Source: Alphaproteobacteria bacterium
Lineage (GTDB): Bacteria; Myxococcota_A; UBA796; GCA-2862545
DNA length: 39,043 nt
NCBI GenBank assembly: GCA_020632955.1
Contig: JACKEO010000029.1
Location: 1-39,043 of the forward strand
Reading direction: 5' to 3'
Below are positions 1 through 9,200 of the stretch, one piece after another. A program made the translations under genes and the position numbers. The stretch's first letter is position 1; each line of letters begins with the position of its first letter. The notes beneath the pieces are model-generated. The model saw nothing but the letters and a program-made list of their open reading frames with translations, was not told the DNA's origin and did no database searches.

Positions 1-219
1 ACGGAGGCTCCGCGCGCGCACCCATGAGCAACTCGACGACGCCGTCGCATTCGCCGCCGAGTGCATCACCCCGCAGGATGCCACCGGCTGGACACGGCAC
101 TGCGGCTACCAGGTCCACCCTGGATGATCGGCGCAATGAGAGGGAGCCAGGGCTCCCCGGTGAGGGCATGCGCCGCACCGGTCGAGGGGGGCGCCCCCCC
201 TTGGCGTCGATGCAAGCGT

Positions 220-512
220 CTGGAAGCACGCGGCATGGGCCCGGACGCCTGCTGCATCCGCCCTGATGGGATTGGCAACAGCCCGGATGGGCGTGGCAAC
301 ATCCCGGATGAGCAGTGCAACGGCTTGCGGTGGCGATCCGGGACGCTGCATCGTCCATCCGGGACGTTGCATTCTCCATCCGGGCTTTTGCATCGGACGG
401 CCGGGCGAGCGCGATGCCCGTTTCGAACGCTGCACCCGCGCACCGGGCGGTTGCGGTAAGCGACAGGGCGGGTGCTGTGGCGGACCGGGCGTTCGCGGGT
501 GGCGATTCGCGG
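220..512. repeat. Degenerate 21-bp tandem array in two opposed halves
   Basis: Units of about 21 bp recur across this stretch, so every frame translates into loose heptapeptide repeats. In the left half the core reads GCAACATCCCGGATG (around 296-310). In the right half the same core is inverted, CATCCGGGACGTTGC (356-370). Bases 271-321 and the reverse complement of 345-395 align without gaps at 35 of 51 positions by hand, including runs of 10 and 9 of 10. Further right (about 400-510) the units decay but keep the 21-bp spacing and GGGCG cores. The unit length and lack of unique spacers do not fit CRISPR. Function unknown. Confidence 0.65.
348..370. repeat. Hairpin inside the 21-bp array
   Basis: GCATCGTCC (348-356) and GGACGTTGC (362-370) pair at 8 of 9 positions around a 5-base loop, ATCCG. 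The hairpin spans the junction of two adjacent repeat units and lies within the right arm of the larger inverted repeat, so either a local hairpin or a longer cruciform could form. Confidence 0.5.
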
Positions 513-558
513 GTGCGGTGGTCCAGGGCTCGCAGAACAGGTCATGCACGAGTTCCGA

Positions 559-1131
559 TCAATCCACATCACCAGTCGTGACGCTCGTCAACATGGTCGA
601 AAACGCAGGCATGGAACAGCTGGCGTATCCGTCGGTGATCACGACATCTTCCAATGCCGCTACCAATGTGTACACGGGCGGCCCGCCCGGTCGGAACTGT
701 ACCTTTCGGACGTCGACGAGCACGACGCCAGCTGTGGAGCGCCAGTGCTTCTGCACCACGTACTCGCCGACATCACTGGTGCAGAAGCCAAGATCACGTC
801 CGACGGTCACGTCGAGATATCCCCCGGAGGTTTCCCCCTCCGTCAAGCGCGCGGCGAACTGCAGACCGGCGTGAACTGGAGTCGGAAGATCGACACTCAG
901 TTCGACCATCAGATCCTGGTCGCCAAATCGTTCGACGCTGCCAATCCAGAAACTGCTGCATCCATAGCCGATTCGCTGCGCTACAGATGCGAATGCCTTC
1001 TGGAAATCAGCCGAGTTGCAGTCGGTGAGATCGGCTTGGCACCCCCCACCGAAGGCTACGACCGCGATCACTACCGGTCGTGTCCGCCGCCGCGTGGCAA
1101 CAGGAGAGCGGAAGATCGATGCCAAGGTCAT
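559..1131 (-). CDS. Small secreted protein or lipoprotein, unknown family
   Basis: A protein of about 190 residues that I do not recognise. The chosen ATG (1129-1131) gives an N-terminus with an Arg cluster (RRRTR), then a hydrophobic stretch VVIAVVAF and GGGC, which could be a signal peptide with a weak lipobox (Cys31). An ATG 12 codons upstream (1165-1167) is also possible. The mature part is a plausible soluble domain with at least four further cysteines (in DCN, YGCSS, GFCTS and ASCSM), suggesting disulfides outside the cytoplasm. GC is near 58% across 781-1020 by hand count, far below the neighbours at about 73%, so the gene may be a recent arrival. No operon partner is visible: the flanks are the repeat region and a 400-bp gap. 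Confidence 0.6.
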   Translation of the reverse strand: MTLASIFRSPVATRRRTRPVVIAVVAFGGGCQADLTDCNSADFQKAFASVAQRIGYGCSSFWIGSVERFGDQDLMVELSVDLPTPVHAGLQFAARLTEGETSGGYLDVTVGRDLGFCTSDVGEYVVQKHWRSTAGVVLVDVRKVQFRPGGPPVYTLVAALEDVVITDGYASCSMPAFSTMLTSVTTGDVD

Positions 1132-1531
1132 CAAGCCGTACCGACCGTCGTGCATCCGGGACCACAACTGAGAGCTCTGGCGACAGGCAACTTGAGTCCC
1201 GTTCTCGGATACAGCCTACCACCTCGCCGTCGCACGGCGACCTCCGCGCGGCCACTTCAGCCCCCGCCCGCCCCCCGATCCGCCCCCCGATCCCTTCCGG
1301 GGCTGGCTCCCAGGCCGATGATCCGCCTCCGCCCGTGGCCCCGGACACACGCCTCCCCGACGCAGCCCACGCGCCCGCGACCTCCTACCCGACCCCAGGC
1401 CCGTCCCGAGCCCGCTGCCCCGACGTCCGCAGCCACGGCATCCGCGGGGGTGGGCGCCTCCGGCAGGGACGCCGACGGCTCGTCCGGGGACCACCGCCCG
1501 GTAGCCGTCGTTCGGCTGCCTCCCTGGACCC
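1132..1531. other. Intergenic gap with C-rich tract
   Basis: I see no supportable gene. The first 80 bases keep the lower GC of the adjacent small gene and may hold its promoter. Then comes a C-rich stretch (about 1255-1330) containing two close copies of CCCCCCGATC, followed by GC-rich sequence whose frames give only Pro/Ala/Arg-rich translations. Confidence 0.5.
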
Positions 1532-2335
1532 TCAGGGCGAGGTCGGCGCCAGCGTCCTGCACACTGTGGGGTGCACCCAGATCGGACGCGCCGCGGCCTG
1601 GGCGATGGGGTTCACCGTGTAGCCGCCGGTGACGTCATGGCCGAAGGCGATGCAGTCGCTCGGGGCGGGGTCGTTCGCCGGGTTGGCGTCGCCCAGGGCG
1701 GCCGCGTCGGAGGGGCGCCAGAGCGCCACGTACAGGGCCGACCGGAAGTCCGTGCCGAGGGCGAGCGGGTTGAGCGAGGCCGTCGTGCCGCAGGTGAACA
1801 GCGTGTTCACGTCCGAGGTCTGGGTCTGCAGCGTGGCGCCCGTGGTGAGGTGGCGTTCGAAGAGCCCCCAGTCCGTGCCGATGCCGTTCATGGGCAGCGT
1901 GTGGAACTCGGACCACGGGTAGGTCTGCCCCGGGCGCGTCTCGACGATGTACAGGGCGGCGATCCCCTCACCGTGGGTCTCGAACGAGAAGCCGATCCTG
2001 CCGGAGGTCCCGCAGTCGATCGCGTCCCGCCAGTCGACGCTGAACGCGCCCTCGTTCCAGAGGAGCTCGACGATGTCGGTGTCGTCGGTGTCGTCGGTGC
2101 CGTCCGTGTCTGTCTCCTGGGTCCCCGTGTCGTCGGTGTCCGTGTCGTCCACCGTGCCGGTGTCGCTGTCGTCCGCGCCGTCGCCCGAGTCCGACGGCGC
2201 GCGGGAGTCGTCGTCCTTCGCGGTGTCCCCGGAGTCCTCGACATCGGCGCTGTCGTCGGTGGTGATGCGTCGCGGCGGGCTGCCCGCGGAGCAGGCGATC
2301 GCGGCGAGGAGCGGGACGGCGAGGAGCGGGCGCAT
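1532..2335 (-). CDS. Lipoprotein with long Asp/Thr linker
   Basis: Predicted 267-aa outer-surface or periplasmic lipoprotein. The ATG at 2333-2335 is preferred over one nine codons upstream because it places a short signal peptide directly before the lipobox region LLAAIAC (Cys15). Residues about 24-90 are almost only Asp, Ser, Thr and Gly (a DTDDTGT-like pattern), a flexible acidic tether. The C-terminal 175 residues form a globular domain with cysteines in CGTSG, FTCGT, DCIAF and TVCRT; I cannot assign its family. Just after the lipid Cys is SPPRRITTDD, nearly repeated in the lipoprotein at 34570-35607. A TAGGCT hexamer lies 47 nt upstream of the start (2383-2388). Confidence 0.8.
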   Translation of the reverse strand: MRPLLAVPLLAAIACSAGSPPRRITTDDSADVEDSGDTAKDDDSRAPSDSGDGADDSDTGTVDDTDTDDTGTQETDTDGTDDTDDTDIVELLWNEGAFSVDWRDAIDCGTSGRIGFSFETHGEGIAALYIVETRPGQTYPWSEFHTLPMNGIGTDWGLFERHLTTGATLQTQTSDVNTLFTCGTTASLNPLALGTDFRSALYVALWRPSDAAALGDANPANDPAPSDCIAFGHDVTGGYTVNPIAQAAARPIWVHPTVCRTLAPTSP

Positions 2336-2382
2336 GGGGGCCTCGGTGGGTCGCGCCGCCACGGGGAACGACGGGTCGCGCG

Positions 2383-2388
2383 AGCCTA
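2383..2388 (-). promoter_or_regulatory. Candidate -10 hexamer TAGGCT
   Basis: TAGGCT on the minus strand, 47 nt before the start of the 1532-2335 lipoprotein gene. It matches the hexamer before the ABC operon at 21957-21962. No clear -35 partner is seen. Confidence 0.35.
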
Positions 2389-2429
2389 CCCGGCGCGTCC
2401 CGCGGCGTCCCGCGGCGCGGCTGCAGCCC

Positions 2430-3134
2430 CTACCGGTACGGGGCCGACAGGTTCACCACGTCGCCCTCGATCACCTGCAGGCGCAGGCGGAGGTCGCCCA
2501 CCTCCACCTTGTAGTCCTCGGTGGACCCGGCCTTGCTGATCTCCTTGTCGAGCAGCGTGAGGTAGTCCGACATCGCGCCTCCGAACTTGTTCCGCGCCTT
2601 GGCGATCGCGACGCCGTCGCCCTTGGCGAGGCCCTTCTCGAAGGCCTCCAGGGCCTTGCCGATGCCGCTCGAGGACTTGAAGACCTTGAGCATCGACGCC
2701 GCCGGCTTCTTCTTGCCGGTGGCGGCCTCGAACTTCTTCTTCGCGAACTTCCAGTCCTTCACCACCGTGCAGTCGCCGACGTCGGGCGCGGGCATCTCCA
2801 TCTCGCCGATGCCCTCGAACTCCTCGAGGAAGCTGAACATCGCCTTGAGGTCGTCCTTGAGGTCGGACCCCTTGGGGTGCTTCTTCGCCTCGGCCTTGAG
2901 CTTCTTGGTGAAGGCGAGCTTGCCCTTCAGGAAGGCGAGGTAGGCCTTCTCGGCCTTCTTGCGGTCGCGGCCCATGACCGCGGAGTCGAAGGCGCGCAGC
3001 GCCTTGTCGACGGGCGTGACGGCCTTGGCGAACGGACCGTTCACGAAGGCCGTGATGTCGGCGTCGTCGTGCCGGGTCCAGCGGATGGCCTGCAGGTCGA
3101 GCCAGGCGAGGGCGAAGGGATGGGCGAGGGGCAT
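2430..3134 (-). CDS. Lys-rich helical protein, unknown function
   Basis: A 234-aa protein I do not recognise. The start at 3132-3134 is set by a good ribosome binding site, GGAGG, at 3140-3144; the frame stays open further upstream but that stretch is low-complexity. It has no signal peptide or membrane segment, so it is probably cytoplasmic. The sequence is dominated by charged helices with many Lys-Lys and Ala-Lys steps (residues about 70-110 and 130-195), with DCTVVKDWKFAKKKFEAA in the middle, and ends in a short beta-like stretch (VGDLRLRLQVIEGDVV). It sits between the large macroglobulin gene and the linker lipoprotein on the same strand, 76 and 94 nt away. The context gives no firm hint of function. 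Confidence 0.75.
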   Translation of the reverse strand: MPLAHPFALAWLDLQAIRWTRHDDADITAFVNGPFAKAVTPVDKALRAFDSAVMGRDRKKAEKAYLAFLKGKLAFTKKLKAEAKKHPKGSDLKDDLKAMFSFLEEFEGIGEMEMPAPDVGDCTVVKDWKFAKKKFEAATGKKKPAASMLKVFKSSSGIGKALEAFEKGLAKGDGVAIAKARNKFGGAMSDYLTLLDKEISKAGSTEDYKVEVGDLRLRLQVIEGDVVNLSAPYR

Positions 3135-3152
3135 GGGGACCTCCGGGGTGCG

Positions 3153-3171
3153 CCGTGGAAGCCTGCCACGG
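3153..3171. terminator. Hairpin between macroglobulin and Lys-rich gene
   Basis: CCGTGG (3153-3158) and CCACGG (3166-3171) form a perfect 6-bp stem with a 7-base loop, downstream of the macroglobulin stop (minus strand). A weaker CCCTG/CAGGG pair sits at 3183-3198. Neither is followed by a T run. Confidence 0.35.
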
Positions 3172-3210
3172 GCCCGCATCCCCCCTGACGTCACAGGGTG
3201 CCGGATCGCG

Positions 3211-6200
3211 TCAGTCCTCCACGATCACCCGCATCGTGCCGCTTCGACCGAAGGTCTCGGGGTGGTACATCTCCTCCGCCGTGGTGGGCGAGGCGACGAA
3301 GGACCCGGGGGTCGTGGCGCGCACGACGTAGGTGTAGGTGTGCACGCCGGGCCACACCGTGCGGGCGAAGGCCTCCACGCGCTCGTCGCGCAGGTTCTCG
3401 TGGTCGTACCAGGTGCCCCACCACCAGGGACGGCTCCACGGGTCGTCGGCGTCCGGGGGCGCGGGGGGCAGGTCCTCCGTGGTGGCCAGGCCCGGATCGA
3501 GCACCTCGAAGCCCGCGGGCATCGGGTCCACGAGGGCCACGTGGTAGCGCCGCGCCGGGGCCACCATCCGCAGGGTCACGCGCACGCGCGCGCCCGCCCT
3601 CACGCGCCAGGTGCCGTCGGCCTCGCGCCGCACGTCGCCCGGGTCGTCCACGCCCTCGTAGGTGCGCTCCACCGAGAAGCCGCGCTCGGCGGGCTCCAGC
3701 ACCAGGTCGCGCGGCACGTACGACAGGCCCAGCCGGTAGTAGAGGCGGCCCGCGCCCTCGCGCGCCAGCACGAGGTCGGTGGGCCCGCGCTCCGCGAGCC
3801 ACGCCATGGGCACGTCGGTGGTGGCCGTCTCGGTGGTGCGGCCCCGGAAGGCGTGCTCGGCCGCCGCGGCGTCGCCCAGCCAGGCCCGGGCCACCAGGTC
3901 GGGGGTCACCCCCTCGGCGGTGTGGAAGTAGCGCTGGAGCGCCAGGAGCACCCAGCCGTCCTCCTGCGTGCTGCCCCAGTGGCCCGCCGTGCGGGCGCCG
4001 AGCAGGCCGGCCACCACCTTCGGGAGCAGGTCGAGCTCGGGCTGCACCTGGAGCAGGGCGTCGAGGAGCACGGCGTCGGTGCGCCGGCTGCCGTGCAGGA
4101 TGAGGGCGTCCTCCACCTCGCCGTAGCCGGTGACCCACTGGGCGGTGGCCGCGGTCTCGGTGGCGCGGTTCGCCAGCCCACGCAGCACCGTGGGGAGCAG
4201 GCCCGGATCGGCCTCCGCGAGCGCCGGCAGGATCCAGCCCGTGGCCTCCAGGCCCAGCGCGTCCACCGAGCCGGCCTTGCGGTACAGCGCCAGGGACTCG
4301 GCCCCCGTGTCCTTGCCACCCAGGCGCCGCACCATCAGCGCGTAGGCCCGAAGGGCGCGCCGGGTGGGCTCGTCGTGCACGTCGGCGAGCAGCGGCTCGA
4401 GGTTGGCGAGGCGCTGCAGCACCCGCACGCGCAGCGTCGGGTCGACGGCGAAGCCGGCCAGGTCGGCGCGCACCAGGGCGTGGGCCACGTGCAGCGTCAC
4501 GAAGACGCTGGGCCGCTCCCCCAGCGCGCGCCACCAGCCCCAGGTCGCGCCTGCCTGCATCCGTCGCACGAGCGCCTGCACATCGGCGGCCACCTGGGCC
4601 TCGAGGGCCGCGCGATCGGGCAGGCCCTCCACGTCGAAGGCCTCGAGCACGGGCTGCAGGGCCACCAGCGCGATCATCCGCGAGGCGATCTGCTCGTTGC
4701 AGCCGTAGGGGTACTCCACGAGGTGGATCACCGCGTCGGTGAGGGCCTGCAGCGCCGTGGACGAGGTGCTGATGCGCAGCCCGCCCAGCTGGGGGAAGAC
4801 GTCGTCGGGCACCTCCAGGGGCTGACGGAGCGCCACCGTGCCCGAGGGGCCGTCGAGGCTGCCGTACACGGCGAAGGCCTCGCGGGTGGCCGGGGTCCAC
4901 ACGGGCAGGTCGAAGCGGGCGGCGTCGCTGTGGCTGCCGCTCGCGACGGCGGCCTGGAAGACGGCGCGGCCCACGCGATCGGTGGCCACCGGCAGGCGCA
5001 CCTCCACGCGGTCGTGGGCGGGCACGCTGGCCCGGCGACCGCCCCGGTCGGCCCCGTCCACCACGATGTTGTCGCCGCGCAGTGCGAGCTCGAAGGTCAG
5101 CGGGGCGTCGGTCTGGTTCTGCACCACGAGCGGCAGCTCCGCCCGGTCCCCGAACGACAGGAAGCGAGGCGGCGACGGGCGCAGCATCAGCGGAAGGCGG
5201 GCGGTGAGGTCGGCCTCGCCCTTGCCGAAGCGGCGCCCCTGGTCCACCACCACGGCCGTGATGCGGTAGCGCGTGAGGCTGTCGGGCAGCACCACGGGCA
5301 CGGTCACGCGGCCGTCGCTGCCGGTGACCACCGCGGGCGCCCAGAGGGCATCGGCCCGGAAGTCGGTGCGCACGGCGATGGGCGGGGGCGGTGCGGCTCC
5401 CCCCATCACGCCGGCCACCGCCGACTTCTCGAGCCGGAGGCTGGCGCCCGCGGGCATGGCCTGGGGTGCCATCTCGGCGCCGTCGGCCTGGCCGAGGCTG
5501 CGCAGGGAGCGACGCACGGCCCCTCCCGACGCCTCCTCCTCCATCGGCAGGGCCTCGGCCTCGCCGCCGAGCAGCGCGTCCGCGTCCACGAGGGCCACGG
5601 CGGCGCGCCCGTGGTGGTCGGCCACCTGGTCCGACCGATCGGGGTGGAAGACCTCGAGGGGATCGGGGATCTCGCCGCCGGCGAGCGCCAGCACGGCCTC
5701 GTCCACCATCACGAGCGCCACCTGCGCGTCGGCCACCGGGCTGCCGTCCACGTCGGTGACGGCCACGGTGACGGTGGTGGAGCTGCCGGGCGCCGTGGCC
5801 TTCGCGGCGGGCTGCACGTCCACCGTGAGCTTCCGGTGCAGGGGCGGCACGCGCAGCTCCAGCCGGCCGGTGGCGTAGGCGGGTCGGGGAGGGGCCCCCT
5901 CCACCTCGGTGCCGTCGCGGCGCGTGCGGGCGGACTGCCCGAACAGGTCGACCTGCAGCGCCAGCCCGGGGGTGTGGCCGTCCTCGATGGGCACTTCCAC
6001 CACGGCGCCTGGCTCGGTGAGCACGAGGCGCTCCTCGTGGACCAGGCCGCCGCGGCGCCAGGTGACCACGCCCTCCGCGGGGACGAAGGGGGACTGCACC
6101 AGCACCCGCGCCACGTCGCCGGGGGCGTAGGTCTCGGCGTCGGGCACGAGCGTCAGGCGCTCCTGGGGGATGCCCTCCTGCTCCACCGGGTCGGGTGCGC

Positions 6201-9200
6201 CGCCCTGCACCCAGATCGGCTGACGCGTCTCGTTGGGCCGCCCCTCGGTGTCGGTGAGCCGAGCCACCAGCTCGTGCCGTCCGCCCGCGTCGGGGCGGAA
6301 GCTGCACCGCACCGGCGTGGCACCCGCCGACACCGCACAGGGCAGGGAGGCCGCCACCTCCTCGCGCCAGGTGCCCCGGGTCCAGCGCATCTCCATGCGG
6401 CGCAGCTCCACCTCCAGGGCCACGCCGGGCAGCGGCTCGCCGTCGAGGTCCACCGCCACGAGGTCCACCTCCACGGGCTCGTCGGCCTCGAAGAAGGCCT
6501 GGGTGGGGCGGACGCCCACGTAGGCGGTGGCGGGGTGCACCAGGAAGGTGGCCTCGGCGGCCTGGGCCTGGCGGTCCACGTCCATCACGCGGGCGCTGGC
6601 ACGCACCGAGGTGGTGCGCGCGGGCGCGAGCTGCTCCAGCCCCACGCGCAGCCGGTGGGTCCCCAGCGCGTCGGTGACCCCCTCGTGGGCGCTCACCGCG
6701 CCGGGGGTCTGCGGCGCCCACCAGCGATGCCACCACGAGGGCTCCCACCGACCGAAGCGGAAGTCGTCGTGGCCCGGCGGCGACCACGGCACCGGCGTGC
6801 TCGTGAGCGTCCAGGTGGCCTCGGCGGCCGGGAGCGGCCCGCCGGCGAAGTACGAGGCCGTGGTGGCCAGCAGCACCTCCTGCCCGAGCACGTGCGGACC
6901 GGGCGTCTCCACCTCGGCCGCCACCTCGAAGGTGGGGCGCCGGAACTCCTCGATCGCGAAGCCGTGCCAGGTGGACCCGTCGGCACCCTCGAGCTGCAGC
7001 GAGGCCTGCCCGAGGTTGGGGGTGGTGGGCAGCGGCACGTCGAGGGCGAAGCCCTGCCAGGCGTCCAGCGCCACCTCGCCGGCCCCGAGCTCCACCCCCT
7101 GGGCGTCGCGCACGCGCCAGGTGACCGACCCGCCCAGGCGCCCCTTGCCGTTCGGAGGACGCACGTCGCCCCCCTTGCCGAAGCCCACGCGACGCACCCA
7201 GCCCTTCACGTGGACGGTCTCGCCGGGGCGGTAGAGGTGGCGGTCGTCGGTGACGTACCAGACCGTGGTCTCGCCCGCGCTGCCGGGGCTCCAGCCCTGC
7301 CAGCGGCCGAACCCGCCCGCCGAGAGCACCGCCTGGTCGTCGCCGCTGCGCGCGACGAGGGGGGGCGCGTCCCGGCCCGACGCGATGCGCTCGGCGCGCA
7401 GCCACCCGTGGGCGTCGGTGGTGCCGAAGGCACGGCCGCCCTGGGTGATCTCCACGCCCTCCAGGCCGCGACCCGTTCGCAGGTCGGAGGCGACGATCAG
7501 CGCCTCCTCCGCGTCCACCATCGCCACGAGGCCGAGCTGCGTGACGTCCACCCAGATCAGGTCGCGGCTGCGCTGGCGCTCGGGCACCGACGGCGGCGTC
7601 TCCACGAGCACGAGCAGCGAGCCCCGCCCGTCGCGGAGGTAGGGCCGCAGGTCGAGGTCGACCACCTGGACGGCGTCGGGGTCGGCGGGCAGCGCGAGCC
7701 GCGCGAGCACCTCGCCCGGCATCGTGAGGGGCGTGCGCTCCCACAGCCGGTCGCGTGCCTCGGAGGCGGCGCGCCAGTCCGACGGCGTCACCCGACGCAC
7801 CTCCACCATCACCTTCGGCACGCCGCCGGCCAGCACCGGGAGCACGGGGTCGGCGAAGGGGTCGGGGATGCGCGGGTTCGGGCCCGGCAGGCTCACCCGG
7901 GGCCACGGCGGATCGCCCGCGTCCACGCGCACCTTCGTCTGCACCGGCACGGCGGTGGTCTGGCCGAAGACGTCCGCCAGGCCCGGGGCGACGGTGACCG
8001 TGTAGGTGGTGTCGGCCTGCGAGCGCCCCGACACCACGAGCACCTGGCCGGCGATCGAGAAGCGGGCGCCCGGCAGGGGGGGCGACACGGTGACCAGCGC
8101 GTCGAGGTCGACGTCGGTGTCGAGCGGGTTGGTGAACACCAGCGACCACGACCACCCGGGACGACAGCGCGCCGCGCTGCCGCCGCACTCCGTCCGCGAC
8201 AGCGCGAGCACGTCGTAGGTCTGGAAGGCGAGCCCCTGGTCGCCTGTGGTGGGCAGGGGACCCTCTGCGCTGGGCGCGCCGGCGGGCAGGGTCACCGCCA
8301 CCCGGGTCGCCACGGGCAGTGGCGCGGTGGGGACGACGGCCAGCGTCCGCTCGGGACGCGTCTGCTGGAGCAGGGCGGCCGCCTGGGGATCCGCGGCGAT
8401 CTCGGCGGGGGTGGCGCGGCGCACGGCCACGGGGAGGGGCTTGCCGGCGCGGTCGGCCGGCGAGGCCTCCACCCTCAGGGCGCCCACCAGGGCGTCGGCG
8501 TCCACGGCCTGGTCGAAGGTCATCGCCACCACGGGCAGCAGCCCGGTGGGACCCGACGTGGGCGTGGACCCGGCGAGGCGGACGGGCGGCGTGGCGAACT
8601 CCGAGGTCCACGCCGTCTCCAGGGTGCTGCCGTCGGCCGCGCGGGTGCCCGCAGGCACCTCGAGTCGGTAGGCCGTGGCCATCGGCATGCGGAGCGAAGG
8701 CTCGAAGAGCAGCGTGCGCGTGCCCACCCAGCGCCACTGGCCCTCGGGCTGCGGCGTCAGCTGGACGGGCACCACGCCGGCGGCGCGGTCCTGCGTGGTG
8801 AGCGCCACCATAGGCCGGTCGAAGGTGACACTCACGCCGCGGGCGATCGGCACCTCGCCCTCCGGGTGGGCGCGGAGCACCTGCACCGGCCCGGGGGGCA
8901 CGTCGGGGGGCGTGGTGTCGGGCGGGGGCGGGAAGGGCAGGTCCACCGTGGTGCCCGGCGCCGGCGGCGGGGTGCTCGCCGGGCGCAGGGCCACCTCGGC
9001 CGTGGGGGCCACGTCGAGGGGCTCCAGGCGGGCGAGGAGGGCGTCCACCCGGTCGAGCGGCAGGGGGGTGGCAGGCGCCACGCGGGGCCGCGCCGCGTCT
9101 CCCGACGGCGCGTCGCCGTCCTCGAGGCGCAACACGAGCCCGCTCTCCTCCGCCTCCGTGGCGGGCACGGTCCAGGGCACGGTGGCCGCGCGCACGGTCT

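Larger units (their letters stand above)
1..558. other. Gene-poor segment with degenerate repeats
   Basis: No open frame here looks like a real protein. All frames give low-complexity, Pro/Arg/Gly-rich translations with no recognisable domain, and frames on both strands are open together, as expected of GC-rich non-coding DNA. The right two thirds is occupied by a 21-bp repeat array (listed separately). No RNA gene was recognised by eye, but a structured RNA cannot be excluded. Confidence 0.6.

Noticed and set aside
220..512. CRISPR array
   Set aside because: Units are only 21 bp, degenerate, contiguous without unique spacers, and inverted halfway; no cas genes are present.
66..572. Repeat protein encoded by the 21-bp array
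   Set aside because: All six frames show some heptad pattern because 21 is a multiple of three; no frame has a better start, composition or domain than the others.
3191..8737. A second long minus-strand frame within the macroglobulin region
   Set aside because: It is an out-of-frame shadow of the macroglobulin, rich in Arg/Ala/Gly/Pro with no motif.
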